Translations under genes and position numbers: made by a program
Shown here: positions 11,430 through 21,539 of the stretch, piece by piece
Position numbering within the stretch: position 1 is the first letter of the stretch
How the letters are laid out: the number at the start of each line of letters is the position of its first letter
Notes under the pieces: model-generated
What the model was told of the DNA's origin: nothing
What the model saw: the letters and a program-made list of their open reading frames with translations, nothing else
The model's database searches: none
Source: Limnephilus marmoratus
Taxonomy: Eukaryota > Arthropoda > Insecta > Trichoptera > Limnephilidae
Assembly (NCBI GenBank): GCA_917880885.1
Contig: OU862910.1
Location: forward strand, 17,124,710 to 17,188,709
DNA length: 64,000 bases
Direction: 5' to 3'

Positions 11430-12467
11430 TAGGGTTGCCAATGTTGCCATCTCAAAAATTTGGCAACTAGGACAAGACGCGTGAAAAACCTGGATTTTAG
11501 AGCCCAAAACCCGGACATGCCAATAGGTCAGTGTAATAAAAAAACAGTTGAAAATGTCAAAAATCACCTTTTTATTTATTTTCAGACCTTAAAATTAAAT
11601 TTAGTCATCTTTTATCATCATTTTAAATGTACCTAACAAAACAGAATCTTATTTCAGTTTGTTAAGCAGCGCCGTCATTACGATTAGTGTAGATTAGGGA
11701 ATGCAATCCCGATCTCGCGAGATTCGTGACATTTTTCGGGATCAATCCCGAAGTATAATATGACCAAATCCCGTTCGAGATCGACGGGATTGGGCGACAG
11801 TAGTCAGCGATGCTACACATGTCCACTCGGGGCTAGAAGTGTGTCGTTCCGGCCGGAACGAATCCAAAGATTCCGAGTTCGAATGCGTTTGATTCGTTCC
11901 GAGTCCGCAAAATGTTATGAATCAGTTCCGGAGTCGCTCGCACTCGGGAACGAGTGACAGAGTAAGAGTAAAGGAATCACTAACGGGAGGAGGTATGCGG
12001 CGCGGGCCGGGGGTCGTTGATTTGCTCTAGCAGGGCGGTCTTACTCTCTCACTCGGGAACGAGTGAGAGAGTGAAAGTACAGGAGCCACTCAAGGGAAGA
12101 GGTGCACGGCGCGGGCCGGGGCACAGTGTACCGCTCTAACCGGTCACGAAAACATTTTTCAAAAAGAAATGGCATAATTTCGTAGTCAAAATATAGCAAG
12201 GACCATTGCTTTTTCCTTTTGTCGGAGCAAATTTGCTTTCCGGCAAGTTTGCGCCGGCGATAATTACTTGTTTTATGAAGATCATTTTTTAAACACAAGG
12301 TACAAGGACTCCATTGTTCGTGAATTTCAAATAAAACGTTAATATTATCTTACACGGTTCTCATAAAGCCGTCAAATGACATTACTCATCTCAAACAGAT
12401 TATTATAAGCTATATAAAGATAAGATTTCTCGAAATAATAATCTCGCTATAAACAATAACATGTTAA

Positions 12468-12629
12468 GGGAACGTACCCATACTACGTGACCAACTTTTT
12501 GCAATTTTTAACCCCCCCCCCCCCCCCCGGTGACCAAAATCCTAAGCAACCCGCCGCTCATTTGTATGGAGCGTGACATTTTGAAGACCCCCCCCCCCTA
12601 AAAGTGTCACGTAGTATGGGTACGTTCCC
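12468..12629. mobile_element. Tourist-like MITE with poly-C arms
   Basis: A 162-bp hairpin-forming element. Ends GGGAACGTACCCATACTACG and CGTAGTATGGGTACGTTCCC are perfect inverted repeats, flanked by TAA (12465-12467 and 12630-12632), the PIF/Harbinger target duplication. Poly-C tracts occupy both arms. A second copy is at 55838-56000. Confidence 0.8.
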
Positions 12630-13819
12630 TAATGTAAACACACATGCCCAGCTGGCAGCAACGGCTCGACACTAACACATAAACACATTGAAGCGCATCA
12701 CGAGGTGGCAAAAAAGTTCAATGTTCGATGAGATTTGAAAGGGTCATTGTGATAGAAAATGTAACTAAAAAATAAATGTAATAAAAATGCTTTACTGTTA
12801 AAGGACACTGTAGAAAACATTCGGTTTTATAAAATTAATATTTTACTTCGAACATTTACTAGTAAATTAACTCCCGCTTTTGTTGAGAACACCAGATGGT
12901 GAGTACCATTTAAATAATAATAAAAATATCATATCTTGAAAAGCAAAAACCTAATTATGTTTAATTTTTTAAATCCCAAATAGGTTTCAATGATATAATA
13001 TTTCAGTTGACAGCATTTATTTTTAGGTCAAGACTAAATCACTGTGTCAGTGGTTGATGATTTACAAACATTACTCGACTCGTTAATTGTTTCCGATTCC
13101 AGGTAAATAAACTGAAGTAAAGTTGATTCACAACTCCTACTTTTACTCCTCGTATGTTATTATGATTCCCCAACTCCGTAACATTCCACGATTCCGTCGA
13201 GTACGGCGAGTCAAGCTGAATCAACTCTCAGCATTAAATCAGCAGGAGTCAAACTGAGTTTGGTTCCGGCCGATTCAACGACTCCGGCTGAGCGCCACAA
13301 TGAGTTTGAGTCTGGCGGAATCAACTCTCGGCATTGAATCAGCAGGAGCCAAACTGAGTTTGGTTCCGGCCGATTCAACGACTCCGGCGGAGCGACACAA
13401 TGAGTTTGATTCGGCGAGTCCGGTGGAATCGCCGGAATCAAAGGAGCGAGTCCAGTGAATCGAGTCCACCCAGTCGATTCGGGGTCCGGAATCGATTCCG
13501 TAAAATAAGTGAATCGACACACTTCTACTCGGGGCGCGAGTGGTGCGCTAACTGACTGACGGTCGGGTAGGAGTGTCGATCGAAGAAAGAAAACTATCTC
13601 CACTATTTACGAATATTAGCGACGGATGACGAGCGGGACAGATAATATAAAACTGTGTCGAGTGAGTGAGAAAGAGATACTTGCGTGCGTGCAGGCAGCC
13701 ATTTGTCTGTTTTAGTTGTGCAGTTATGGCATTACTTTCTCTTAAATTATGCATTTTTTATTGTTTATGTGAGTTAAATAAACATAATTTTTGGATTTTT
13801 ACTTTGTTAACACCTTAAA

Positions 13820-14117
13820 ATGTCGAAAAATAATCCAGATCAAGTGTATGTTGAGTTTAGCAGTCGTTTACCGGTATTGAGATACTTCAAGAAAGCAGTT
13901 AATAATTTGACTGCTTAATGCAAACTATATAAAGCTGTTCTCAAAACCACATCCGGGTCTACAAAAGGTTTACACGTCCATATGATGTCAATCTACAAAA
14001 TTGACACAAAATCATTGAATGGAGGAGTCGGTAGAACATCGGGTGTTGTCGATAATTTATCAGTATCTTCGACGTCGTTAGCGTCTACGAGAGCGTCGTC
14101 GTCAGTGGTCACCTATT
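13820..14117 (+). pseudogene. Degenerate BED-finger N-terminus of a hAT transposase
   Basis: From ATG 13820 the frame reads a short leader with VLRYFKKAVNNLTA, then a stop, then CKLYKAVLKTTSGST..GLHVHM. This matches the spacing of a BED zinc finger, but the second cysteine is replaced by tyrosine and the final histidine is gone. A serine-rich tail follows. It lies inside the 11695-14267 hAT and is its likely transposase relic. Confidence 0.55.
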
Positions 14118-14599
14118 GATATTTAGAATAAAGGTTTTTGTTTCCTTTCAAATAATATTTTCTTTTAATTAACGAGATCCCGAAAATTCCGAGATCTCGC
14201 TGAGATTGTAATTTCTAATCTCGCGAGATCTCGAATTTGCGATCTCGAGTCGAGATTGCATTCCCTTGTGTAGATGTTGCCCGTGGCAATTTTCGACATT
14301 TTCTCTAACGTTCAACGGAGACTTATTTTACGTCTGGTAAATCAGCACAAATTTTTATGAAACTTCCACCTTGGTAGCCGTTCAAGTATTACGCAACGCA
14401 ATTTGGGGGAGGAGGGGGGGGGGAGTCTTGTTAAACGTTACTGTGCGTTACCGGGGCAGAAGGAGGGTTCGAAAAATGCGTTAAGTAACATGTTTTTTTA
14501 AATTTAAATAAAAAACGATGGAATTAAAATCTTCCAAGTTGGTAACCCTCTTCGTTTATATTTTACAGGGAATATATTGACAGTATTGTACGTCATTTT

Positions 14600-15400
14600 T
14601 ATTTAATTTTTGTTGTCAGTATTCGTTAGTGTTTTAAACACGAAATACGCATAAACACAAATTGCTGTAGTCAGTGTTGTTAAAGTGAGTAACCATAATG
14701 TCCTCAAAAGCGGGAGATTTACATCGTCAGCTGTTCTTGGCCTATAAAGGCTCTCATGACTTCTCCTTGAAGAGCATGAATAGTTGCAGTTAGGACACGA
14801 AAAAGGTTTCACTCCACTGTGAATCAGCGAGGGGTTTTTGTCCAATATGGGTTAACATGTGATTTTTAGATTTCCCTTGCAATAACGTGAATAGTGGCAA
14901 TCGGGACATGAAAAAAATTTTCTCCTCTGCGTATATAACATATATATTTGCAGCCGGGACACGAATAAGGTTTTTATCCACTATGGGAAAACTTGCGATT
15001 TTTTTAGATTTATCCTTGTAGTTCATGCATATATATAGTATTCGTGTATGTATATTAACTATGAATCTGTGTATATATTATGTGAAACACCTGACTGTAT
15101 AAATTGTACATATTTAAAATGTATCCACAAGCTCCTCCATCCACAAGCAAATGCTTTTAATGGAGGAAAAGTAACACTGTAACATGTTCCATTTTTTAAG
15201 ATAAATAAAATTATTATTATTATTAAAATAGTTACACTCAGAACACGAAAAAGGTTTTTCTCCACTGTGAATCGCGCGGATTTTTAAATCTCCCTTTCGA
15301 GAACTTGAATAACTGCATTCGGGACAAGAAATTGGTTTTTGTCCGCTGTAGGTAAACATGTGATTTTATTGGTGCCTCTTTGTAGAACATGAATAGTTGC
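14600..15400 (-). pseudogene. Fossil C2H2 zinc-finger repeats (cluster 2)
   Basis: On the - strand, degenerate 84-bp units encode CNYSC, HSGEKPFSC and HTGQKPISC phrases, broken by stops. The 3' side (about 14690-14770) encodes HESLYRPRT..VNLPLLR, a module also found beside cluster 3 at 21540-21625. The array is cut at 15400 by a hAT insertion and resumes at 15970. Confidence 0.65.
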
Positions 15401-15961
15401 CAGGGCCGCCGAGAGGGCACGTTAGCCAAGTCTGAAACTTGGGGCCCGGGGCTAAGGGGGGCCCGGAACGGGCTCACGGGCCCCGGATTTTTTTACTAAT
15501 TAAAGCCAATGACACTCGTAGCCCGTAGAAAATGGTCTGGCCAGAAACTTGGACTTTGATGATGTTATAAATAGCTTTGCAAATAAGAAAAGTAGAAAAG
15601 CAATTATTTATTATTTTATAGTTTGTGGAGTTTTTACAATAATTTTAAAAATATTCCAATTTAAGTATTCCATCACTAACGTATCTGTGTTGATATTATA
15701 ATAATTTAATTTAGCCTTAAGGTATAATGAACAACTAACAATATGTAATACCCACACACACACAGTAGTCTAAAACAATAAACACAAGTATTTTATTTTG
15801 AGTATTTACCATAACTTTTTACACATTTCCATTGAATAATTATGCTAAATTCGAATGATTGGTGAAATGGTATATATAAGATACTAGAAAATGTAATGAA
15901 ATAGTATTTCTAGCAGTAACAGAGAAAACAATTATGTCCAGGTTGACTGTCAGCGGCCCTG
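15401..15961. mobile_element. Non-autonomous hAT inside the fossil zinc-finger array
   Basis: Ends CAGGGCCGCCGAGAG and CTGTCAGCGGCCCTG, with an exact 8-bp duplication ATAGTTGC (15393-15400 and 15962-15969). The duplicated bases belong to a zinc-finger unit, which reads continuously once the insert is removed. The 561 bp carry no transposase. Confidence 0.85.
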
Positions 15962-16332
15962 ATAGTTGCAGTAGAAACATGTAAAAGGTTGCACAATAAA
16001 TCGCTGAGAACTTCGAAAAATCGGGAGATTTTGATGCCATTCCGGTAGACGAAGTGAAAAATCGGGAGAACACTGCTGCTCACTGCTAGTGTCACTGCGG
16101 AGTGCGGGCAGCGAAGTCGAAGTGCGCACCGTGGCAACTGCGACGGGAGGGGCGGGGGGACGGTGAATTTAGCGAGTCGGTTCGTCGGTTGATCGCGGCG
16201 TGCGGACACAATGCGTGTGTCGCGGGCGGCCCAAGAGTTAAAATTTTTAAACCCGGACTACAAATGAAACCCCGCCCGGACGCCCTCTAAACTAGGACAA
16301 ATCCGGGGAAACCCGGACGGATGGCAACCCTA

Positions 16333-16430
16333 GGTTTGGGTCCCATCCAAGCGTTGTCGCGTGTTCGATTCCTCGGCTGGCTAAGTCCTCCATCACAACA
16401 CAAGCAACATTTTCGGCTTTCGGTGGTGGT
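16333..16430 (+). repeat. 3' part of the split tRNA-derived SINE
   Basis: Begins with the right copy of the GGTTTGGG duplication, then the B-box-like GTTCGATTCC and a short unrelated tail. See 11385-11429 for the other half. Confidence 0.45.
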
Positions 16431-16586
16431 AGTAGGAGATTTTCAAACATTGTTGGGTTATTCGTAACCCGGGAATATTTGTCCTTCTTTAAAAAAAAAA
16501 TATCGACTATGGTTTGGTAAAACCCTTCAAACCATGAAACTAAAACTTTGCAGGGTAAGATAAAAACGAGTATTTACAAATTCGTA

Positions 16587-16704
16587 ATGCTTGTGTCACA
16601 CACAGCTATAAAAGATCATTTGGCTTGGCATGTCGCTATGACGAGCAATTTGTTGAAATAGGCCAAGCCGAAAGACCTTTTATAGCTGTGTGTGACACAA
16701 GCAT
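16587..16704. repeat. 118-bp foldback repeat
   Basis: The first 43 bp (ATGCTTGTGTCACACACAGC...) and the last 43 bp are inverted copies with about four mismatches, separated by a 32-bp loop. It resembles a solo MITE, but no target duplication beyond a possible dinucleotide is visible. Confidence 0.75.
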
Positions 16705-16941
16705 AAAACTAATTAAAAAGTTTACATGAGAGTGATTATCTGTTTTCAAAATTTTGATGTTGCAATTCTATTTTTAATTATGAAAGATTTATGGATTGAG
16801 TAATTTAATCTATCGTTTTTTCGAAATCACCTAAAAATATTTTTCGCACAAATTTAATTTTTAATACGTATTAAAAATGCATAAATAAGAAATAAAAACT
16901 TCTTCAAATTTTGCAAATTCACTTTGTGGCACCATTTTATT

Positions 16942-17090
16942 AATGAAATAATTTTAAAAAAACACTTTGTTTTTACCACGATAATCTTTATTTAAAAGTT
17001 TCTGATGAAGAGAACATCGTTCTCGAAACATGTTGATTTTTTAAATAAAGGTTATCGTAGTAAAAACAAAGTGTTTTTAATTATTTCATT
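16942..17090. repeat. Foldback with about 60-bp arms enclosing a hammerhead motif
   Basis: The left arm (from AATGAAATAATTTT) and right arm (ending AATTATTTCATT) are inverted copies, with a small indel in the A-run and two mismatches in the inner 40 bp. The loop between the arms is the hammerhead core at 17002-17034. It could be a solo terminal repeat of a Penelope-like element. Confidence 0.75.
16986..17051 (+). ncRNA. Hammerhead ribozyme motif, type I, minimal stem III
   Basis: Core CTGATGA (17002-17008), stem II GAGAAC-atc-GTTCTC (17010-17024), then GAAA (17025-17028). Stem III is only AC-at-GT, giving predicted cleavage after T17034. Stem I is formed by about 16 bp on either side (5' CTTTATTTAAAAGTTT with 3' GATTTTTTAAATAAAG; one mismatch and two wobbles). 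The self-complementary ACATGT would suit a dimeric fold, as described for Penelope-type hammerheads. One extra A (17009) lies between core and stem II. Activity is not shown. Confidence 0.7.
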
Positions 17091-18078
17091 TAGAAATAAA
17101 AAAATTACTTTGCAGACTACATGAAACCACTTCAACATGAAAAAAGTTGAAAAAACAGCTGACTGTAGACATATTCTATCAATATGTCAAAAAATTTCGG
17201 AAAAATCAAAATTAAAAGAACAGTCCTTTTCTGTAATGAATTTGAAAGAAAGTGAAAGTGAAGTGTAACTTCACTTTTTATCGTTAAAACAATTAATTTT
17301 TTTTTTTAAATTCTAAAAGAGAGTAACTGTAAAAATTGAAAATTTGAATTCATTTTTGAACAATTTAAACGTTGATAACTCGAATTTGGTATTTATTTGC
17401 ACATGCACAAGCCTATAATGTTATTAAAAAACATTGCTTTTAGGAAAGTTTCATTAACTTTAGCGGACAAAAAAAATAATTTTTCCGAAATAACTTATAT
17501 TTTTAGGTTAACCAAATTAAAAGACATTATGAGTGCACTGAAACTGTCAAAAATAATGAAAATAATAGAAATTATCTTCAAATGTTCAATCATGCGAATG
17601 TAATGGTAGATGGTACATTGATCATTACAACGGAAATTCTGTTCAAAAACATTAAATTCTGCGAGTAAAATTTAACATGTAAGAAAACATATTTTACCGG
17701 CAAAACTGTAAAATTGGCCGTGGCGCATGCGCAGATCCAGTGACACCAACATAATAATCATAAAAACGTGATATTGTTATTAGGTGGGTGGTTTGGTATA
17801 TTTATGTTTATTAGTAACCATTGATTGGTTTATTTATGGTAACCATCAAACCATGTACAAATGCCGTTCATCGGGCGGGCAACAGATATGCCGTTTAACT
17901 ATCGTTAAAGCGTTTTGTTATTAGTAAGACTGTTAGTGAATGCCTAAATGTATGCCAGGTGGGAAAAATCTAGGATTATAATAATGGATTTTGCCATTTT
18001 TAGCATGTTTTAAAAAGACCGTGTAAAATCAGAATTAACTGTTAAAACAAATAAATAACTGTTAACTGTTAATTAACT
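17091..18078. other. AT-rich intronic sequence
   Basis: Nothing recognised beyond A/T-rich DNA. GTTAACTG/TTAATTAACTG phrases repeat at 18045-18080, directly before the LTR-like block. A 68-codon frame at 17397-17603 has no protein character. Confidence 0.4.
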
Positions 18079-19050
18079 GTTAACTTAACCCGCTCCGGCC
18101 ACTTGTGCCGAATTAATTGCTCCGCCACTGGACTCCGGCCGAACTCGCTGGAAGCACACACAACGAACTACCTACAGTACTACGGGGCCAGCCGCACCGC
18201 CTCGTAAATAATAACGCCACTTACGCGAAAGGCCTAGAACGTCTGGCTGTACCATACATGTGCCCACAGAAAGTTCGAGCGAGATCTCAGCTTTGCGTGA
18301 GTTCACTCAGCATTACCTACCGCGAGAGTAGTTACTCGCCGCGGCTATATAAGCAGCCGATCGCTCGCCCGCTGCAGTCAGTCAGTATTCAGTATTCATT
18401 CATCGGCCGGGCAAGCAAGACAGGAACGAGCAGTGTCGCAACCAAATACGTGCCTGCGCGGGGCACTTCTCCGCGCAGTTAGCAACTAGTTATTTAACGC
18501 ATATCCAGTGTAACTTCAGGAACATTATTAACACCTTCGAGGATTCCTTCTCCAATCACCATCCGCTGTCCGGCCCTCCGCGCCTCGACATGAGATGACA
18601 CCCGACCTATCAACTACCAAGCCGCGCTCGTGCTTGTTGTTTATATAGGTGCAACCCGTTCTCTGGCATTTCGAACCCACCGCGTTCCACTGCCAGAAAT
18701 CATCCTCATCGCCTCTCAAGGTTCCTTCCTGCGTCACGTGTGTGTGTCGACTCAAAGGCACACACAGCCGCCATACCTCGTCAACACGACGACGGTCGAC
18801 CGCCTGGACCAAGGTCACTTCTACACCGCCATGGTGTAGAGCAACACGCCGGCTCCCTGAAGACCTGTGATCTTCTCCGCCGTAGTCTCCTGACCTTCTT
18901 CTCATCATCACGCAGCAGCAACACTCAAGGCACCACTGTCGCTCCGCTTCGACCCTCGCTACGTAGCCACAATAAAGTCTGACTCATTACACCGACTGAC
19001 GCCTTTCATTTCTCTCGTCCCGTCTCTACCGATCTGGCCCGCTCCCTCAA
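18079..19050 (+). mobile_element. Solo LTR-like block with core promoter and poly(A) signal
   Basis: CpG-rich DNA in an AT-rich intron. It contains TATATAAG (18346-18353), an initiator-like TCAGT cluster about 30 bp downstream (18378 onwards), and AATAAA at 18971-18976, the order expected for U3-R-U5 of an LTR retrotransposon. No partner LTR, primer-binding site or clean target duplication was found, so the edges are approximate. Open frames in it (18117-18982) are composition artefacts. Confidence 0.5.
18346..18382 (+). promoter_or_regulatory. TATA box plus initiator of the LTR-like block
   Basis: TATATAAG with an arthropod-type TCAGT initiator 30-35 bp downstream. It is a textbook RNA polymerase II core promoter inside a host intron, in the same orientation as the host gene. 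Confidence 0.55.
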
Positions 19051-19582
19051 CTGTAATATGTCATTAGATTAGTATTAGACTTCTGTTATTTAAGCCTTCA
19101 GTTTCCTCTCCCTTCTTGTGAAAACCTTTGTGACAGCATTGTAGCTTCCATCATCAGGGCAAATGTTGTTAAATAAGATAATACTAACAGCTGTGAAAAT
19201 CTTAAATAATTCTCCATCTCCATTTCCACAGGGGTAGGCAGGGAGGATGGGCCGTCAAACAACTCAGTCTTTGCACACTCCTTGCTTTTACATTCATACA
19301 TACCTACATACTCTTCTGTTATTCTGACTCTTGATATGACCTCAGGCGTCTCCAACTTCTTGTATCATTCACATTCGCGTCATATATTCTTCCTACACTC
19401 CCTTCTTTATTCACCCGCTGTACATGCCCAAACCATTATGCTTGCACTAGCCTGACGTTGTTTTCGAATCTCCACATTTTAGGATCTCACTTCCGGGGCA
19501 TTCAGTCTTCTTTCCGATCTTAAATTATATTATCTTCCGGCGGTAATATATTTCTTTTGATTGTAATGTAATTTTGTTGCAG
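19051..19582. other. End of the intron
   Basis: Unrecognised sequence up to the 3' splice site TTTTGTTGCAG (ending 19582). Confidence 0.4.
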
Positions 19583-19876
19583 GATTTGGCTGCCGCCCAA
19601 GATGGGCAGAACTTCACCAGCAGTCAGGTGAACCAGAAAAATGGAATAGCTGCCAGCACGGCCACCCTCCCCCCTGCCTATGATGTTCTCATCATTGGTG
19701 GAACCTCGGTCCAGCAATCCTCCACAATCCTCACCACGGAGATCCCTCCGCCAACCTACGATAAAGCCATGTTCCTCATCGGAGATGAGAAGGTGCTCCG
19801 GAGTCCAGGCTATCTACGAGACTTTGAGATGAAGATTTTCAAGATAGATATTGCCAAACCCTGTGCCAAATCGTAG
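19583..19876 (+). CDS. Two-TM PPxY protein, exon 2 (terminal)
   Basis: Codes for residues 116-212 and joins exon 1 in phase 0 at acceptor GCAG (19579-19582), giving ...AIFV-DLAAAQD. The segment is hydrophilic and cytosolic by prediction. It holds two PY motifs, PPAY (in STATLPPAYDVL) and PPTY (in EIPPPTYDKAM), about 35 residues apart. PPxY is the established ligand of WW domains, including those of Nedd4-family ubiquitin ligases; paired motifs on small membrane proteins are common in adaptors that recruit these enzymes. The stop is TAG at 19874-19876. A poly(A) signal follows at 20021. Confidence 0.8.
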   Translation, partial: DLAAAQDGQNFTSSQVNQKNGIAASTATLPPAYDVLIIGGTSVQQSSTILTTEIPPPTYDKAMFLIGDEKVLRSPGYLRDFEMKIFKIDIAKPCAKS

Positions 19877-20020
19877 AACACACTAAGCACTGAAATATTT
19901 CAAAAATATAAATATTAGTAAGTTTTTTGCATTACAATTTGTGAAATTTGAACTGAGTGTACCTACCTACTGTAATTTTTTAAAGATTTTCCATTTCGTT
20001 TCTCTAGTGCAAAAAAAGTA

Positions 20021-20026
20021 AATAAA
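20021..20026 (+). terminator. Poly(A) signal AATAAA of the two-TM gene
   Basis: AATAAA 145 bp after the stop codon, the first canonical signal downstream. Confidence 0.6.
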
Positions 20027-20486
20027 ACAATTGATTTATTTTTATAGATGCAATTTTTTTTCCAGAGGCTGTCCACTAGGGTGGAGCGATCTAGTATGGA
20101 GATTTTTTTCCATAATATAGAATTCGGCATACGCAGGATTGGTGCTCCGTTATGTACTTATCTTAAATAAAAAATATAAAAAATAAATATTTATAATTAG
20201 GACATCGCCACCACTTTCAATTTTTCATAAAAATATTGAAAACACAATAATGTTCTCCAGATTCTTAGAAATGCTTGTATTTATGTAAAAAAATAATACT
20301 TATTCTCATATAAACTTATTCTAATAAACTTATTCTCCTTTGATATAATTGTAATAAATACCGAAGCAACAGTTAAACTATTCCCTCCAGAGACTCAATC
20401 CTCCCACCCCAAACGTGTTTCAAACACAGTAATTTGAAATAGATGAATTTTCCAACATATCTAGCGGATCGGGCTTCCCCCTAAAC
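20027..20486. other. AT-rich stretch, nothing recognised
   Basis: Contains AGGGTGGAGCGATC near 20089, possibly an element end, with no partner found. Confidence 0.3.
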
Positions 20487-20777
20487 TAGTGGTTCCCGAC
20501 CATTTTTTGGCCAGGGACCACCATGACAATTATTTGTTCTCATAGGGACCACATGGTACAAAAATGAGTTCTTCTTGGACTTCTTCAGCTACCTATCCAA
20601 CACTAATACCAAAAGGGTTACGAATCAGCTTTACATAGGACACCTTTCGATTCGGTTTTGTAGTGAAATGAACAAATGTTTTGCTGACCACATTTTAAAT
20701 CTCGCGGACCACTTGTGGCCCATGGACCACCGGCATAAATATACCAAACCACCCACACCACCGGTTAGGAACCACTG
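20487..20777. mobile_element. hAT MITE with YAGTGGTTCC ends
   Basis: Ends TAGTGGTTCCCGACC and GGTTAGGAACCACTG are inverted repeats. The flanks CCCTAAAC (20479-20486) and CTCTAAAC (20778-20785) match at 7 of 8 bases. GGGACCAC/GGACCAC motifs repeat inside. It is 291 bp with no coding capacity. Confidence 0.8.
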
Positions 20778-20795
20778 CTCTAAACGGACTAGGAC

Positions 20796-21300
20796 CAGTA
20801 GCGTAGCGAGGGGGGGGCGGACCGCCCCGGGTGCCACCCGAGGAGGGGGTGACACTCGAACGTGAAGAAAAAACTTACGAAAGTGCAAAATTGCCGTAAA
20901 AAATATTTTACACGTTAACACTGACTGTTATTTTGCTCTATGGCTTGGTTGGTCGGGGATTCCCGAAAAATGTTTTTTTTGTTCCTAGCTCAGTCGGGGA
21001 TTTCCCTAAAATATTCCTTGTGTCATTCTAATTTCGTTCGTATATTGTGATTGACGTAGACTCGTTTAGTGAATTGTTATCTATGGACTGACGTGAATTA
21101 GTGAAGAAGTTATTATTATGTTAGCGTGTTTATTAGTGCTGAAAGTCCACTTTGAAAAACAAGATAAGTGGATTTGATAGTTCACTCTTCTAATAGACGC
21201 AAAACTTAATACATTTACACGAGAATCGATCGATAACTGATGGAAGAAAAATGATCATGAAATGATGATTACTTTTTATTTATTTATACATGCATATATA
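20796..21300. mobile_element. Partial element with CAGTAGCGTAGCGAGG end
   Basis: The left end CAGTAGCGTAGCGAGG plus a poly-G tract and CCGGGTGCCACCC is the same as the complete 209-bp copy at 37425-37633. The right end was not found, so the extent is uncertain. Confidence 0.45.
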
Positions 21301-21539
21301 TTCAATACATTACAAATTGATACTTTGTCTGTCCAACTGGGAAGGATACCCGTTTTAGGACAGCCAAATTGTATATTTAGTTCATAATATCCTTAACAAA
21401 GGATTGGTTTCGTTCAAGATATCACAGGAATTTGTTTCTGTCAACACAACTTTTGAGAAAATTAAAAATTATATTCTGAACGAAGGGATGGTTTCTTTAT
21501 GTGTATGTAGTTACCTAAGAGTATGGATACTATGTTCCA

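Larger units (their letters stand above)
11695..14267 (+). mobile_element. hAT element with TAGGGAATGCAATC ends and BED-finger remnant
   Basis: Ends TAGGGAATGCAATC and GATTGCATTCCCTT are near-perfect inverted repeats. The target duplication GTGTAGAT is exact (11687-11694 and 14268-14275). Same family as 29640-30746. Subterminal GATCTCGCGAGAT palindromes occur at both ends. The interior holds tandem duplications (108-bp spacing near 11940-12130, 100-bp spacing near 13218-13420) rich in GATTC/GAATC, a Tourist-like MITE (12468-12629) and a degenerate transposase N-terminus (13820-14117). Confidence 0.85.
11430..16332. mobile_element. Element with TAGGGTTGCCA ends, host to several nested insertions
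   Basis: Left end TAGGGTTGCCA and right end TGGCAACCCTA are perfect 11-bp inverted repeats. They are flanked by 8-bp duplications GGTTTGGG (11422-11429 and 16333-16340), so it is hAT-like. Inside lie a 2.57-kb hAT, fossil zinc-finger repeats and a 561-bp hAT. The element's own sequence is therefore only about 1.7 kb, with a CpG-rich block near 16085-16240. It sits in the intron of the two-TM gene. Confidence 0.7.

Noticed and set aside
18117..18982. Several overlapping frames in GC-rich DNA
   Set aside because: High GC removes stop codons on both strands; the region looks like an LTR and the frames share no protein features.
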